Positions 18,544-27,553 of a stretch of DNA of 64,000 nt are shown piece by piece; within the stretch, counting starts at the first letter, position 1; every line of letters begins with the position of its first letter. The position numbers were made by a program, and so were the translations under genes. The notes below the pieces were generated by a model that worked only from the letters and a program-made list of their open reading frames with translations, had not been told where the DNA came from and did not search any database. The DNA is from Akkermansiaceae bacterium. Its GTDB lineage: Bacteria > Verrucomicrobiota > Verrucomicrobiia > Verrucomicrobiales > Akkermansiaceae. The DNA lies in contig JARWZU010000003.1 of the NCBI GenBank assembly GCA_029866215.1, forward strand, positions 1-64,000, in the 5' to 3' direction.

Positions 18544-18567
18544 GTTTGCTGCGATCTCTCAGCAAAC
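18544..18567. repeat. Inverted repeat, 8-bp arms
   Basis: GTTTGCTG (18544-18551) pairs exactly with CAGCAAAC (18560-18567) around an 8-base loop. It lies 34 bases before the start of the duplicated PEP-CTERM unit. Confidence 0.65.
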
Positions 18568-18601
18568 CTGTTCATGAGTGGAGGATGATAGCGTCGGTGC
18601 C

Positions 18602-18801
18602 GAGGGTGGCCAAATTTTTGTGTAAGTTCAGATTCGCTGATTGGGGCAGTGGGAGGTTGGCGGGGCTCGCTGACCTAGAAATGAACTTTTCGTCCCTGGA
18701 TTTGCCCGTTTCGTCACACTTTCCTCGATCTCGCGGAATTTTCACTTATTTGCAAGCGCGGCGGCTGGAGAAAGTGAATTTTCACACTGCGGTCCGCACT
18801 T
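18602..18801 (+). repeat. Leader repeat, copy 1 of the PEP-CTERM tandem duplication
   Basis: This 200-bp segment begins GAGGGTGGCCAAATTTTTG and ends GGTCCGCACTT. The first 150 bases differ from copy 2 (19448-19646) at only three positions by my reading; the last 50 are looser, with a one-base length difference. It covers the promoter and 5' leader region of the gene at 18838. Confidence 0.9.
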
Positions 18802-18837
18802 TTAACCTACACCAACCCTTAAGATAGAATCAAAATC

Positions 18838-19374
18838 ATGAAAACTAAGACACTCCTCGCGCTCGCCGCGGGACTCGCACTCGCCAGCACAGCCCATGCC
18901 GCCACCTCCCAGTATAACCTGACATACTCGGGGCAATCATTCGACAACACTGCCATGGCCTTCGTCACCTTCACGGCCGATGACAGCGTCATCAATGGCG
19001 ATGCCAGATTGGTATACAGTGAAGGTCTAGCCGCCATCACGGATTTTAGCATGATTGTGCAAGACGGTCCAGGTTTTGACGGCTCCTATGACCTTACAGG
19101 TCAAGTGTCCAACTTCTATATGTCGGCAACTGGTGTCGATACAAGCACGAATTGGGTGGGTCAATCCGGATTCCTAGGGGTTTCTTTCGACAGTCCAATC
19201 ACTTACGCGTTCAATTGGGATGCTTTAGCACTTTACAAGCCAGGTGTAGGTCAGTATGATCTTCGGCTTACTTCGATGTTTAGTGGCCCTGCTGCCGCTG
19301 TTCCCGAGCCATCCGCTCTTGCGCTTCTCGGTCTCGGTACCGTGGGCTTCCTCGCTCGCCGCCGCCGGAACTGA
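18838..19374 (+). CDS. PEP-CTERM sorting-domain protein, cassette copy 1
   Basis: A 178-residue exported protein with a signal peptide (MKTKTLLALAAGLALASTAH), a beta-rich body with repeated Gly/Ser/Thr, and a C-terminal PEP-CTERM tail VPEPSALALLGLGTVGFLAR followed by RRRN. Such tails direct recognition by an exosortase, cleavage and surface display or release; no exosortase is in the window. It resembles its neighbour at 19682 weakly in the body (YSGQSFDNTAMAF versus WSGSSFGNSASAS) but almost perfectly in the tail. The gene lies in unit 1 of a tandem duplication. Confidence 0.88.
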   Translation: MKTKTLLALAAGLALASTAHAATSQYNLTYSGQSFDNTAMAFVTFTADDSVINGDARLVYSEGLAAITDFSMIVQDGPGFDGSYDLTGQVSNFYMSATGVDTSTNWVGQSGFLGVSFDSPITYAFNWDALALYKPGVGQYDLRLTSMFSGPAAAVPEPSALALLGLGTVGFLARRRRN

Positions 19375-19447
19375 GGGCTTGAGTGATCACGCGCGGTGTC
19401 GTTGGGGATTCGTTCATCAGCCCTCCAGCGGCATCGTGCGGGCTCGC
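19300..19447 (+). repeat. Tail repeat, copy 1 (PEP-CTERM coding end plus 3' flank)
   Basis: 148 bp, from the Val-Pro-Glu-Pro codons through the stop to GGGCTCGC. It matches 20159-20306 over the whole length with a handful of substitutions and two compensating one-base indels. It ends exactly where leader copy 2 starts. Confidence 0.88.
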
Positions 19448-19646
19448 GAGGGTGGCCAAATTTTTGTGTAAGTTCAGATTCGCTGATTGGGGCAGTGGGA
19501 GGTTGGCGGGGCTCGCTGACCTAGAAATGAACTTTTCGTCCCTAGATTTGCCCGTTTCGTCACATTTTCCTCGATCTCGCGGAATTTTCACTCATTTACG
19601 AAGGTGCTGACAGGGGGAAGGAATTTTCACACCACGGTCCGCACTT
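19448..19646 (+). repeat. Leader repeat, copy 2 of the PEP-CTERM tandem duplication
   Basis: It matches 18602-18801, offset by 846 bp. It abuts the tail repeat of unit 1 without spacer and carries the promoter and leader region of the gene at 19682. Confidence 0.9.
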
Positions 19647-19681
19647 CAAACACCAACCATCCAAGACATCCAAATTATACT

Positions 19682-20233
19682 ATGAAACTATCACACTTCC
19701 TCCAGAAATCATTGCTTCTCCCCGCGCTTCTTGTTGCCGGGCTCGCTGCGATTACTCCGTCCCTCAGTGCCGCCTATGTGAACTTCTCCGCCACTTGGTC
19801 TGGCAGTTCGTTTGGCAACTCCGCCAGTGCCTCCGCCACGTTCAAGCTGGATACCGACTACCTTGGCAGTGGTGGTTTTTCCATGCTCTACGATAACCCT
19901 GTCCAATGGATCACTGACATCGATATGACGGTCCTTGGCTCGGCATCTGGCAACGGCAACTTCACCTCTGCGCACTTCTTCGACGCATATTTCACCACTT
20001 TTGGCACTGTAGACTTCTCCCAAGACCTCGTGGGGCAGGACAGCTTTACGGACTTCAACCTGTTCAGTGAGAGCGGCGCCCCTTCGGGTTATAGGGAGAA
20101 CGAGATGGGAACCAGCTCCGGTGAGTCGCTGGTGCTGACGAGCTTAACCACCTCCGCTGTGCCCGAGCCATCCGCTCTTGCGCTGCTCGGTCTCGGCACC
20201 GTGGGCTTCATCGCTCGCCGCCGCCGGAACTGA
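19682..20233 (+). CDS. PEP-CTERM sorting-domain protein, cassette copy 2
   Basis: A 183-residue exported protein that starts at ATG 19682 with a signal peptide (KSLLLPALLVAGLAAITPSL, cut near SAA) and ends with the PEP-CTERM tail VPEPSALALLGLGTVGFIAR followed by RRRN. The body is a beta-rich, Ser/Gly/Phe-rich domain homologous to but clearly diverged from the gene at 18838. The frame is open back to 19604, but that reaches into the leader repeat and destroys the signal peptide. It is followed by a good terminator. Confidence 0.88.
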   Translation: MKLSHFLQKSLLLPALLVAGLAAITPSLSAAYVNFSATWSGSSFGNSASASATFKLDTDYLGSGGFSMLYDNPVQWITDIDMTVLGSASGNGNFTSAHFFDAYFTTFGTVDFSQDLVGQDSFTDFNLFSESGAPSGYRENEMGTSSGESLVLTSLTTSAVPEPSALALLGLGTVGFIARRRRN

Positions 20234-20306
20234 GGGATTGGTGATCACGCGCGGTGTCGTTGGGGATACGTTCATCAGCCCCCCCAGCGGCATCGTGCGG
20301 GCTCGC
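20159..20306 (+). repeat. Tail repeat, copy 2 (PEP-CTERM coding end plus 3' flank)
   Basis: The partner of 19300-19447. Here GGGCTCGC continues into CATGTGGGCGAG and a T-run, giving an intact terminator that the first copy lacks. Confidence 0.88.
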
Positions 20307-20323
20307 CATGTGGGCGAGTTTTT
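20301..20323 (+). terminator. Rho-independent terminator after the second PEP-CTERM gene
   Basis: CTCGCC (20302-20307) pairs with GGCGAG (20313-20318) around a five-base loop and is followed by TTTTTC. It sits about 70 bp past the stop codon at 20233. Confidence 0.8.
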
Positions 20324-20362
20324 CTGTTCAGTCGTCGGTGATTGGTGAATCGTTGCGTCCCG

Positions 20363-21499
20363 ATGCAAGTGATGTCTGAAAGCCCGGTGATCCGCCGGGG
20401 TGAGGGTAGTGTTTTGGTGCCAGCGAGCTGGTTCTTCCGGATGCTCGCGGAGGGGAGGCGGACCTTGTTTTTCTGGGTTCTGCAACTGGTGTTCTGGTGC
20501 GGGATCGGGGTGGTGGTGTTTTTGATGAACTCGTTTTTCCGTCCCAGCTCGGAAAGCATCAGGGGGCTTGTGCTGCTGCGGATGGGGCTCGGCTTGTTGA
20601 TGACCTGCGGCTTGCGCGAGATCTATCGGCGACCCGCAGTGCGCCAAGTGCAAGGCTGGGGAAAAGCCCTCGTCATCTTCGGGCTCTGCTTGGCATTTGC
20701 TCTATTGGAAAAGCCGATCACCCAGGTGCTGGTCCACTTGCATCTACCACTGCTAGGCACGGAGGATCTTTTTCAAAAAGGCAGCCCGGTCGTGCTGCGT
20801 TTCATGACCCTGTTGTTATGGAGTGGATTTTACCTCGTATTTCACCAACTGGAACGTGCCCATGCGCTGGAGCTACGGGCATTGCAGGCGGAGGTGGCCG
20901 CGCGCGAGAACCAGCTGCGTCACTTGCAGGCGCAGATCAACCCCCACTTTTTGTTCAACGCGCTCAATACCGTGCTTGCCAGCAAGGATGACCCGAAAGC
21001 GGTCGAAGAAGTGACGCAAGGGCTTTCAGATTACCTAAGGTTTTCGTTGCGCGACACGGAGCCGCTGGAGCCGCTGGGGATGGAAATCGATGCGCTGGAA
21101 ACCTACCTCGCCGTCCAGCGGATTCGTTTTCGCGAGAAGCTTGTTTTTCAAATCCAGTGCGAGACGGCGGCCCGAGCCGTCAGGGTCCCGCCGATGATGG
21201 TGCAGCCTTTGTTGGAAAATGCCTTCCATTACGGCGGCAAGACCAGCCCGATGCCACTTCACGTCAAACTGAGCGCAACCGTGGGAAAAAACGCGCTCGT
21301 CGTGACCGTGGCCAACACCGGCGCGTGGGTGATGCCTGGGGGTGAAGGCTCGACCGGCATCGGCATCCGCAGTCTGCGGCAGCGTCTTGAATTGCTGATC
21401 GGCAAGACTTCATCGGTCACCGTGGATGCCGACGACGGGTGGGTTTCCGTGAGCATCCAGATCCCGCTAAGCGCCACGCAACCTGCCACGCCCGTATGA
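20363..21499 (+). CDS. LytS/YehU-type sensor histidine kinase
   Basis: The N-terminal half has several membrane segments (FFWVLQLVFWCGIGVVVFLM and others). The C-terminal half has the His_kinase (PF06580) H-box LQAQINPHFLFNALNT, with the phospho-acceptor His at 20945-20947, and an HATPase domain with MMVQPLLENAFHYG and GIGIRSLRQRLELL. It autophosphorylates and passes phosphate to the LytTR regulator encoded immediately after; the genes overlap in ATGA. ATG 20363, ATG 20372 and GTG 20342 are possible starts with no clear ribosome-binding site to decide. The signal is unknown. Confidence 0.9.
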   Translation: MQVMSESPVIRRGEGSVLVPASWFFRMLAEGRRTLFFWVLQLVFWCGIGVVVFLMNSFFRPSSESIRGLVLLRMGLGLLMTCGLREIYRRPAVRQVQGWGKALVIFGLCLAFALLEKPITQVLVHLHLPLLGTEDLFQKGSPVVLRFMTLLLWSGFYLVFHQLERAHALELRALQAEVAARENQLRHLQAQINPHFLFNALNTVLASKDDPKAVEEVTQGLSDYLRFSLRDTEPLEPLGMEIDALETYLAVQRIRFREKLVFQIQCETAARAVRVPPMMVQPLLENAFHYGGKTSPMPLHVKLSATVGKNALVVTVANTGAWVMPGGEGSTGIGIRSLRQRLELLIGKTSSVTVDADDGWVSVSIQIPLSATQPATPV

Positions 21500-22257
21500 T
21501 TTCTGCCTTACTCATGGATGACGAACCCGCCGCCAACGTGCGCATGCGCCGGTTGCTGGAGGCGCATCCAGAAGTGCAAGTCATCGGCGTGGTTGAGAGT
21601 GTGGCGGAGGCCCTCGAGTTTTTGGAAGGGCAAAAGCCGGATGTGATCTTCCTGGATGTCAACATGCCCGGCCGCCTTGGGCTGGAGTTGCTGCCAGCGG
21701 TGAACGCCACGGAGACCGCGCTGGTTTTCGTCACGGCGTACGAGCATTACGCGGTAACCGCCTTCAATGCGGGGGCGGTCGATTACTTGGTCAAGCCGGT
21801 CAGTCCGGAACGTCTGGCGCTGATGCTTGAGCGCGTGGAAGCGACCATGGCCCAGCGGCGACAAGGGGTTGGCACCGAGACAAACAAGAAAAGGCTGCTT
21901 TTGAGCGACACCCTTTCGTTTGCGGTCAGCGGCGCCAAGGAACTCAGAATCTGCGAACTTTCGGAAATTGTCTGGATCGAGGCGATGCAAAATTACTCTC
22001 GGGTCCAGTTGAAAAATGAGCCGACTGCCCTCACGACCCGCCGCAGCTTGGCCGAGTGGGGCGAACTGGTGAGCGAGCCATTTTTCCACCGACTCACCCG
22101 TTCCTTGGTGATCCAGATCGAGCCGTTGCGCTCGACCGAATGGAACTCGCGGGAGCAGAGCTTGCTCATCTTCGATCAAGTCGTGGAGCCCTTGTCCATC
22201 GGGCGCCAAGCGGCGGCGCGGCTCAAGGAAATTCTCACGAAGCGCGTGTATTGGTGA
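21496..22257 (+). CDS. LytTR-family response regulator
   Basis: A 253-residue protein. The REC domain has D8/D9, phospho-acceptor D54 (VIFLDVNMPG), the T/Y segment FVTAYEHYA and K in DYLVKPVSPE. The C-terminal LytTR DNA-binding domain covers about 150-245 (IVWIEAMQNYSRVQLKN; TTRRSLAEW; FFHRLTRSLVI). The start ATG overlaps the stop of the kinase gene, indicating translational coupling and a two-component pair. Targets are unknown; LytTR regulators usually bind paired 9-bp sites in promoters of surface or virulence-type genes. Confidence 0.93.
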   Translation: MISALLMDDEPAANVRMRRLLEAHPEVQVIGVVESVAEALEFLEGQKPDVIFLDVNMPGRLGLELLPAVNATETALVFVTAYEHYAVTAFNAGAVDYLVKPVSPERLALMLERVEATMAQRRQGVGTETNKKRLLLSDTLSFAVSGAKELRICELSEIVWIEAMQNYSRVQLKNEPTALTTRRSLAEWGELVSEPFFHRLTRSLVIQIEPLRSTEWNSREQSLLIFDQVVEPLSIGRQAAARLKEILTKRVYW

Positions 22258-22434
22258 GACCGCATCGTTTCGAGAAATCGTGCAGGCATCCGGAGCAATG
22301 CCGCATCCTTACGGAACCCAAGATTCTCCCGCGTTCCAGCTTGACGCTGTTTCCCCCCGCCCCCTAACCTTCCCCCCACGGGAAGCTCCCACTGCGGCGG
22401 CGACTCACCATCTAACTCCAAATCTCTTCTTACC

Positions 22435-22899
22435 GTGGAACTCCAGGAAATCCGTCGAATCGTCGAACTCATGAAAGAGCACGGCCTCACGCAATTCGAC
22501 CTCACGAAAAAGGACTTTCAGCTCAAATTGAAAAAAGGCGCTGACCTCGATGACCTCAGGGGCCTCCTTGCCAGCCTGCCTTCCGCACCGGCTCACCACG
22601 CTGCGCCTGCGCCAGCTCCAGCCCTCGCCGCCACACCGACCGCGCCAGCCGCACCCGTCGCAGAGGGCGCCGAGATCACCTCGCCGATGGTCGGCACCTT
22701 CTACATGAAGCCCGCTCCAGATGCGCCCAACTTCGCCGAGGTCGGCTCGGTCGTTTCCGTCGGGCAGACCCTTTGCATCATCGAGGCGATGAAGGTCATG
22801 AACGAGATCAAGGCCGAGCGGGCCGGCACCATCTGCGCCTGTGTGGCCCAAGATGGCAGCCCGGTCCAGTTCGGCGACGTCCTCTTCCGCATCAAGTGA
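22435..22899 (+). CDS. accB: Biotin carboxyl carrier protein of acetyl-CoA carboxylase
   Basis: A 154-residue BCCP starting at GTG 22435. The N-terminal helical part (ELQEIRRIVELMKEHGLTQF) is followed by an Ala/Pro-rich linker (about 50-78) and the biotinyl domain with EAMKVMNE; K120 is the biotinylated lysine. It carries CO2 as carboxybiotin between AccC and AccAD. It forms an operon with accC, 53 bp downstream. The 177 bp before it show no gene. Confidence 0.95.
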   Translation: MELQEIRRIVELMKEHGLTQFDLTKKDFQLKLKKGADLDDLRGLLASLPSAPAHHAAPAPAPALAATPTAPAAPVAEGAEITSPMVGTFYMKPAPDAPNFAEVGSVVSVGQTLCIIEAMKVMNEIKAERAGTICACVAQDGSPVQFGDVLFRIK

Positions 22900-22952
22900 G
22901 GCTCAGGCGTTCTCGCTGAGCGCCGATCCTCCAAAAACAGCCAATTTTCACC

Positions 22953-24305
22953 ATGTTCAAGCGCGTCCTGGTCGCCAATCGCGGCGAAATTGCCCTCCGA
23001 ATCATCCGCGCTTGCCGCGAGCTTGATATCGAATCCGTTGCCGTTTACTCGGAGGCGGATGTCGATTCGATGCATGTCCAACTGGCCGACGCATCGGTCT
23101 GCATCGGGCCGGCATCGAGCAAGGAGTCTTACCTGAAGATCGACCGCATCATCGCGGCGGCAGAAATCACGGGTGCCGAGGCGATTCACCCAGGCTATGG
23201 GTTTCTCTCGGAAAATGCCCGTTTCGCGGAAATCTGCGAGTCTGCGGGGCTCACTTTCATCGGGCCATCACCCGAGGTGATTTCGATGATGGGCGACAAG
23301 GCGACTGCGCGGGCGACTGCGATCGCCAATGGCGTGCCGATAACGCCGGGATCGGGCATCATGGAGGATGCGGCGGCCGCCCTCGCCGAAGCGAAAAAAA
23401 TCGGTCTGCCGGTCATGATCAAAGCCACGGCAGGTGGCGGCGGTCGTGGGATGCGCCCCTGCTTCAAGGAGGAGGAATTCATCAGCCTTTTTCAGCAAGC
23501 ATCGAACGAAGCGGTCGCCTGTTTTGGCAATGGCTCATGCTATCTTGAAAAACTGGTGCTCAATCCCCACCACATCGAGTTCCAAGTCATCGGGGACTCG
23601 CACGGGAATTTCATCCACCTCGGTGAACGCGACTGCTCGATGCAGCGTCGCAACCAGAAGATCATCGAGGAGTGCCCATCGCCGCTGCTCACGCCCGCCC
23701 TCCGTGCACGCATGGGTGAGGCCTCGGTGAATCTCATCAAAAACATCGGCTACCAAAACGCAGGAACCATCGAGTACCTCGTCGATGAAGCCGGTGAGAA
23801 TTTCTATTTCATGGAAATGAACACCCGGATCCAGGTCGAGCACCCGGTCACCGAGGAGGTCATGGGCTGCGAGCTCATCAAGGAGCAAATCCGCGTCGCC
23901 GCGGGGGAACCGCTCTCGAAGCATGTGCTAGAGGCCCAGCCACGCGGCCACTCGATCGAGTGCCGGATCAATGCCGAGGATCCCTTCAACAACTTCACTC
24001 CCAGCCCCGGAACCATCGAGCTCTGGTACGCTCCGGGCGGCAAGGGCGTGCGGGTGGATACCCACGTTTATTCGGGCTACACGGTGCCGCCGCATTACGA
24101 CTCGATGATCGCGAAGCTCATCGTCACGGGGGCCACTCGGGAAATCGCCATCGCTCGGATGAAGCGCGCCCTCGGCGAGTTCATGATCCGTGGCATCAAG
24201 ACCACGATCCCATTCCAACAGGAAATCATCGCTCACCCCGACTTTGCCGCTGGCACTTACGACATCGGATGGGTCGCACGGTATCTCGAAGAGAGAAAAG
24301 GCTGA
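22953..24305 (+). CDS. accC: Biotin carboxylase subunit of acetyl-CoA carboxylase
   Basis: A 450-residue ATP-grasp enzyme with the N-terminal MFKRVLVANRGEIALRIIRA, the glycine-rich loop KATAGGGGRGMR, the HIEFQVIGDSHGN segment and EMNTRIQVEHPVTE. It carboxylates the biotin of AccB using ATP and bicarbonate, the first half-reaction of malonyl-CoA synthesis. The length is usual for the family. It is followed by thiE on the same strand. Confidence 0.97.
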   Translation: MFKRVLVANRGEIALRIIRACRELDIESVAVYSEADVDSMHVQLADASVCIGPASSKESYLKIDRIIAAAEITGAEAIHPGYGFLSENARFAEICESAGLTFIGPSPEVISMMGDKATARATAIANGVPITPGSGIMEDAAAALAEAKKIGLPVMIKATAGGGGRGMRPCFKEEEFISLFQQASNEAVACFGNGSCYLEKLVLNPHHIEFQVIGDSHGNFIHLGERDCSMQRRNQKIIEECPSPLLTPALRARMGEASVNLIKNIGYQNAGTIEYLVDEAGENFYFMEMNTRIQVEHPVTEEVMGCELIKEQIRVAAGEPLSKHVLEAQPRGHSIECRINAEDPFNNFTPSPGTIELWYAPGGKGVRVDTHVYSGYTVPPHYDSMIAKLIVTGATREIAIARMKRALGEFMIRGIKTTIPFQQEIIAHPDFAAGTYDIGWVARYLEERKG

Positions 24306-24384
24306 GGGAGTTTCGTACGATTTTGTGGCCTTGGAAATTTACCCGAGGCACACGCCCATACCGGCCATCAACCGCCCCGCCGAA

Positions 24385-25023
24385 ATGTCACCGCTCGCGA
24401 ATGCCTCGCTTTATGCAATTCTCGACCTCGGATATGTCTCGGAGGCCGATGCTGCAGCGGTGACAAAATCATTGTTAGGTGGTGGTGCCGGTCTGTTGCA
24501 GCTTCGAGCGAAGGGCCACGACTTAAGCACCATCGAGCGGGTGGCCCGGCAACTCCTGCCGATTTGCCGCGCGGCGAAGGTGCCTTTCATCCTCAACGAC
24601 CATCCCGCGCTTGCCGCCTTGGTCGATGCCGATGGCGTCCACATCGGTCAAGACGACGGCACCCTCGCGGAGGCCCGCGAGATCGTTGGGCCCGGGAAAT
24701 GGATCGGGCGCTCGACGCATTCGCTCGAGCAAGCCCGTGCCGCTCTAGCGGAAGGCTTCGATTGCATCGGATTCGGCCCATTGTTTCCGACGCCTACGAA
24801 AGCCGGTCGCCCAGGCATCGGCCTTGATGCCGTCGCCACCATGGAGCGTGAGGTCGGCAGCAAAATCCCCGCGTTTTGCATCGGTGGCATCACGCCCGCA
24901 ACCTTGCCACAAGTGATCGCCGCAGGGGCGCGGCGCGTGGTCGTCGTCTCCGCCTTACTCAAGGCCGCCGACATTCAGTCTGCCACCCGCGAGGTCGTCG
25001 AGACGCTGAGTGGCAACGTCTAA
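24385..25023 (+). CDS. thiE: Thiamine phosphate synthase
   Basis: A 212-residue TIM-barrel protein with the ThiE landmarks LLQLRAKGHD, FILNDHPALAALVDADGVHI, GQDDGTL, GRSTHSLEQA, FGPLFPTPTK and FCIGGITPATLPQVIAAGAR. It joins HMP-pyrophosphate and thiazole phosphate into thiamine phosphate. ATG 24385 gives a normal N-terminus; the frame extends upstream to 24190 but there overlaps accC in another frame. No other thiamine gene and no TPP riboswitch is visible nearby. A TenI-like role cannot be fully excluded. Confidence 0.85.
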   Translation: MSPLANASLYAILDLGYVSEADAAAVTKSLLGGGAGLLQLRAKGHDLSTIERVARQLLPICRAAKVPFILNDHPALAALVDADGVHIGQDDGTLAEAREIVGPGKWIGRSTHSLEQARAALAEGFDCIGFGPLFPTPTKAGRPGIGLDAVATMEREVGSKIPAFCIGGITPATLPQVIAAGARRVVVVSALLKAADIQSATREVVETLSGNV

Positions 25024-25046
25024 CGGACACCGATTCAAGGGCACGC

Positions 25047-26663
25047 TCAGCGCGCCTGCGAGTGCGTAAGGGCCGCCGCGACGAAGCCAGAGAACAACGG
25101 GTGCGGATGGTTCGGCTTGGATTGGAATTCGGGGTGGAACTGCGCGCCGATGTAAAACGGATGCTCGGGAAGCTCGATGATCTCGACGAGGCCAGCCTCT
25201 GCGGACACCGATGAAATGACCAAGCCGGCCTCCTGCAAGCGTTCTTGATAGTCGGAGTTCAGCTCGTAACGATGGCGATGGCGCTCGTGGATGCGGTCGG
25301 CATTGTTGTAAAGATCCGCCGCTTTCGTCCCGGCAAACAAGATCGATTCCGAAGAGCCGAGGCGCATGGTTGCCCCCATGTCTTCGACGCCCTTTTGTTC
25401 CTCCTGAAGGCAGATCACTGGATACTTGGTGGACTTATCAAACTCGGTTGAATTCGCTTTTTTCAATCCACAGACGTTGCGTGCGTACTCGATGGTGGCG
25501 ATCTGCATTCCCAAGCAGATGCCGAAGTAGGGAATCTTATTTTCCCGCGCGTACTGAGCCGCACGGATCTTGCCCTCGGTGCCGCGGTCGCCGAAACCAC
25601 CCGGAACCAAAATGCCATCAACCTCACCGATCACCGACCTCGCACCATGATCTTCGATCGCTTCTGCCTCCACGCGGATGATGTGCACCTTGGTGTCATG
25701 ATGCGCGCCGGCGTGGATGAGTGACTCGTAAATCGATTTGTAGGCGTCCTGCAGTTCGATGTATTTCCCAGCCACGGCGATGCTGACCTTGTGCTTCGGA
25801 TGAATCACCCGCTGGACGAAACTTTCCCACGCTTCAAGCGCGGGCGATGGCGTGTGGCCAAGCCCGAGACGATCCACGACAAGCCGGTCAATCTTGTCTC
25901 GGCGGAGATCTAACGGGCATTCGTAAATCGTGTGGGCCACATCACGGAAGGCCACCACGTTCTTGCGCTCGACGTTGCAGAACATCGCGATCTTCTTGCG
26001 GTTGTCTTCGTCGAGATCCGCCTCGGTACGGCAGATGATGATGTCCGGCTGAATTCCGAGTTCGCGGAGTTTCGCGACCGATTGCTGGGTGGGTTTGGTT
26101 TTCACTTCTCCTGCGGCCTTGATGTAGGGCAGCAGCGTGACATGGATGAAGCAGACGTTTTCCTTGCCGACCTCCAAAGCAAATTGGCGCAAGGCCTCGA
26201 TAAACAGCAGGCCTTCCATGTCGCCGACCGTCCCACCGATCTCGGTGATGAGGACGTCGGTCTTGGGATTGTCCAACGTGACTTGGTGCATCCGAGATTT
26301 GATTTCATCCGTGACGTGAGGAATGAACTGAACGGTCTTGCCGAGATATTCGCCGCGGCGTTCCTTCTTGATGACTGCATCAAAAACCTGGCCGGAGGTT
26401 AGATTGTTCATCCGCGAAAGTACCCCGGAGGTGAAGCGCTCGTAGTGACCGAGGTCGAGGTCGGTCTCGGCACCGTCATCTAACACGTAAACTTCGCCGT
26501 GCTGGTACGGCGACATGGTACCCGGATCGACATTCAGGTAGGGGTCGAACTTCTGCATCAAGGTCGATAGTCCGCGGTGTTCCAGCAGCGTGCCGATGGA
26601 TGCTGCGGCAAGACCCTTGCCGAGTGAGGAGACGACGCCGCCGGTGACGAAAATGTATTTCAT
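25047..26663 (-). CDS. pyrG: CTP synthase
   Basis: A 538-residue enzyme starting [20 protein letters not shown], with the synthase domain ([20 protein letters not shown]) and a C-terminal class I glutaminase domain (nucleophile Cys in FGICLGMQ; His-Glu in [10 protein letters not shown]). It converts UTP to CTP with glutamine nitrogen. ATG 26663 overlaps the stop of kdsB by four bases (ATGA), so the two are translationally coupled. CTP is also the co-substrate of KdsB, which makes the pairing meaningful. Confidence 0.97.
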   Translation of the reverse strand: MKYIFVTGGVVSSLGKGLAAASIGTLLEHRGLSTLMQKFDPYLNVDPGTMSPYQHGEVYVLDDGAETDLDLGHYERFTSGVLSRMNNLTSGQVFDAVIKKERRGEYLGKTVQFIPHVTDEIKSRMHQVTLDNPKTDVLITEIGGTVGDMEGLLFIEALRQFALEVGKENVCFIHVTLLPYIKAAGEVKTKPTQQSVAKLRELGIQPDIIICRTEADLDEDNRKKIAMFCNVERKNVVAFRDVAHTIYECPLDLRRDKIDRLVVDRLGLGHTPSPALEAWESFVQRVIHPKHKVSIAVAGKYIELQDAYKSIYESLIHAGAHHDTKVHIIRVEAEAIEDHGARSVIGEVDGILVPGGFGDRGTEGKIRAAQYARENKIPYFGICLGMQIATIEYARNVCGLKKANSTEFDKSTKYPVICLQEEQKGVEDMGATMRLGSSESILFAGTKAADLYNNADRIHERHRHRYELNSDYQERLQEAGLVISSVSAEAGLVEIIELPEHPFYIGAQFHPEFQSKPNHPHPLFSGFVAAALTHSQAR

Positions 26664-27463
26664 GGAGTGATTGTGTTCGAATGAGTGAGCGATTGGCTGA
26701 AATGAGAGCGCAGCAGGATTTCCACCTCGCGTGCCTGCTCGGGCGTATCCACGCCGGGTGAGGTGTCGGAGGTGATGAGGACTTTGATGGACGCACCATT
26801 TTCGAGCGCGCGAAGTTGTTCTAACGATTCGGCTTTCTCCAATGGCGACGGCGGCCAAGTGACGTAGCGATCGAGAAAACTGCGTTGGAACGCGTAGATT
26901 CCTTTGTGGCGAAGCACGGGGAGTCCTGCGACCGGATTGCGGAAAAATGGCAGGGGTGACCGCGAAAAATAAAGCGCGCGGCCATCGAGCGCGGTGACGA
27001 CTTTTACCACGTTTGGGTCATGGACGGCAGGATCCGATGGGTCGAGCGGGTTGGCGGCGGTGGCCATGTCCAAGCTGGGATCGGCCGCCATGGTCGAGGC
27101 AAGTTCATCGATGAGAGCCGGATCGATCAATGGCTCATCACCTTGGATGTTCACGATGTGGGTCGCCTGTGGGACCATTTGCGCGGCCTCGGCGATGCGA
27201 TCGGTGCCGGTGGGGTGATCGGGCGAGGTCATCGCCACCTTTCCGCCGAAGGCGATGACTGCGTCGCGGATACGCTCATCATCGGTGGCGACGATGATTT
27301 CATCGAGCTGAGTGCATTGTTGGCAGCGCTCCCAAACATGTTGGATCAAGGGCTTTCCGGCGATCAAATGCAGGGGCTTGCCTGGGAAGCGAGTCGAGCC
27401 CCAACGAGCCGGCAACACGCCGAGAATGTAGGTGAGGGCTGGAGATGGGTGGATGATTGGCAC
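26660..27463 (-). CDS. kdsB: 3-deoxy-manno-octulosonate cytidylyltransferase
   Basis: A 267-residue nucleotidyltransferase with [34 protein letters not shown] and [11 protein letters not shown], the diagnostic KdsB series. It activates Kdo as CMP-Kdo for the inner core of lipopolysaccharide, so this is a diderm organism with LPS. It is coupled to pyrG downstream. About 20 residues precede the catalytic start, slightly longer than usual. Confidence 0.95.
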   Translation of the reverse strand: MPIIHPSPALTYILGVLPARWGSTRFPGKPLHLIAGKPLIQHVWERCQQCTQLDEIIVATDDERIRDAVIAFGGKVAMTSPDHPTGTDRIAEAAQMVPQATHIVNIQGDEPLIDPALIDELASTMAADPSLDMATAANPLDPSDPAVHDPNVVKVVTALDGRALYFSRSPLPFFRNPVAGLPVLRHKGIYAFQRSFLDRYVTWPPSPLEKAESLEQLRALENGASIKVLITSDTSPGVDTPEQAREVEILLRSHFSQSLTHSNTITP

Positions 27464-27553
27464 AGGCTGGGCGAGCCTATGGCATGAGCAAGCCTGCGGA
27501 CAAGAGCCGTTTCGGAAAAAGATTTCTTCCCTTCAATTTTCGCTAGATAGGAA

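Larger units (their letters stand above)
18165..18601. other. Gene-free stretch with two hairpins
   Basis: No convincing coding sequence. It contains a 13-bp stem (18460-18472 with 18492-18504, AAAGCTCCGTGA type) and a perfect 8-bp stem GTTTGCTG/CAGCAAAC (18544-18567). Both lie just before the first copy of the duplicated PEP-CTERM leader. They could be terminators, relics of a mobile element or structured RNA; none is proven. Confidence 0.5.

Noticed and set aside
22258..22434. Riboswitch or T-box upstream of accB
   Set aside because: I could not find a conserved core or clear terminator/antiterminator pair; the stretch looks like an ordinary leader.
24190..24384. N-terminal extension of thiE
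   Set aside because: It overlaps accC in another frame and has no ThiE similarity; ATG 24385 gives the normal start.
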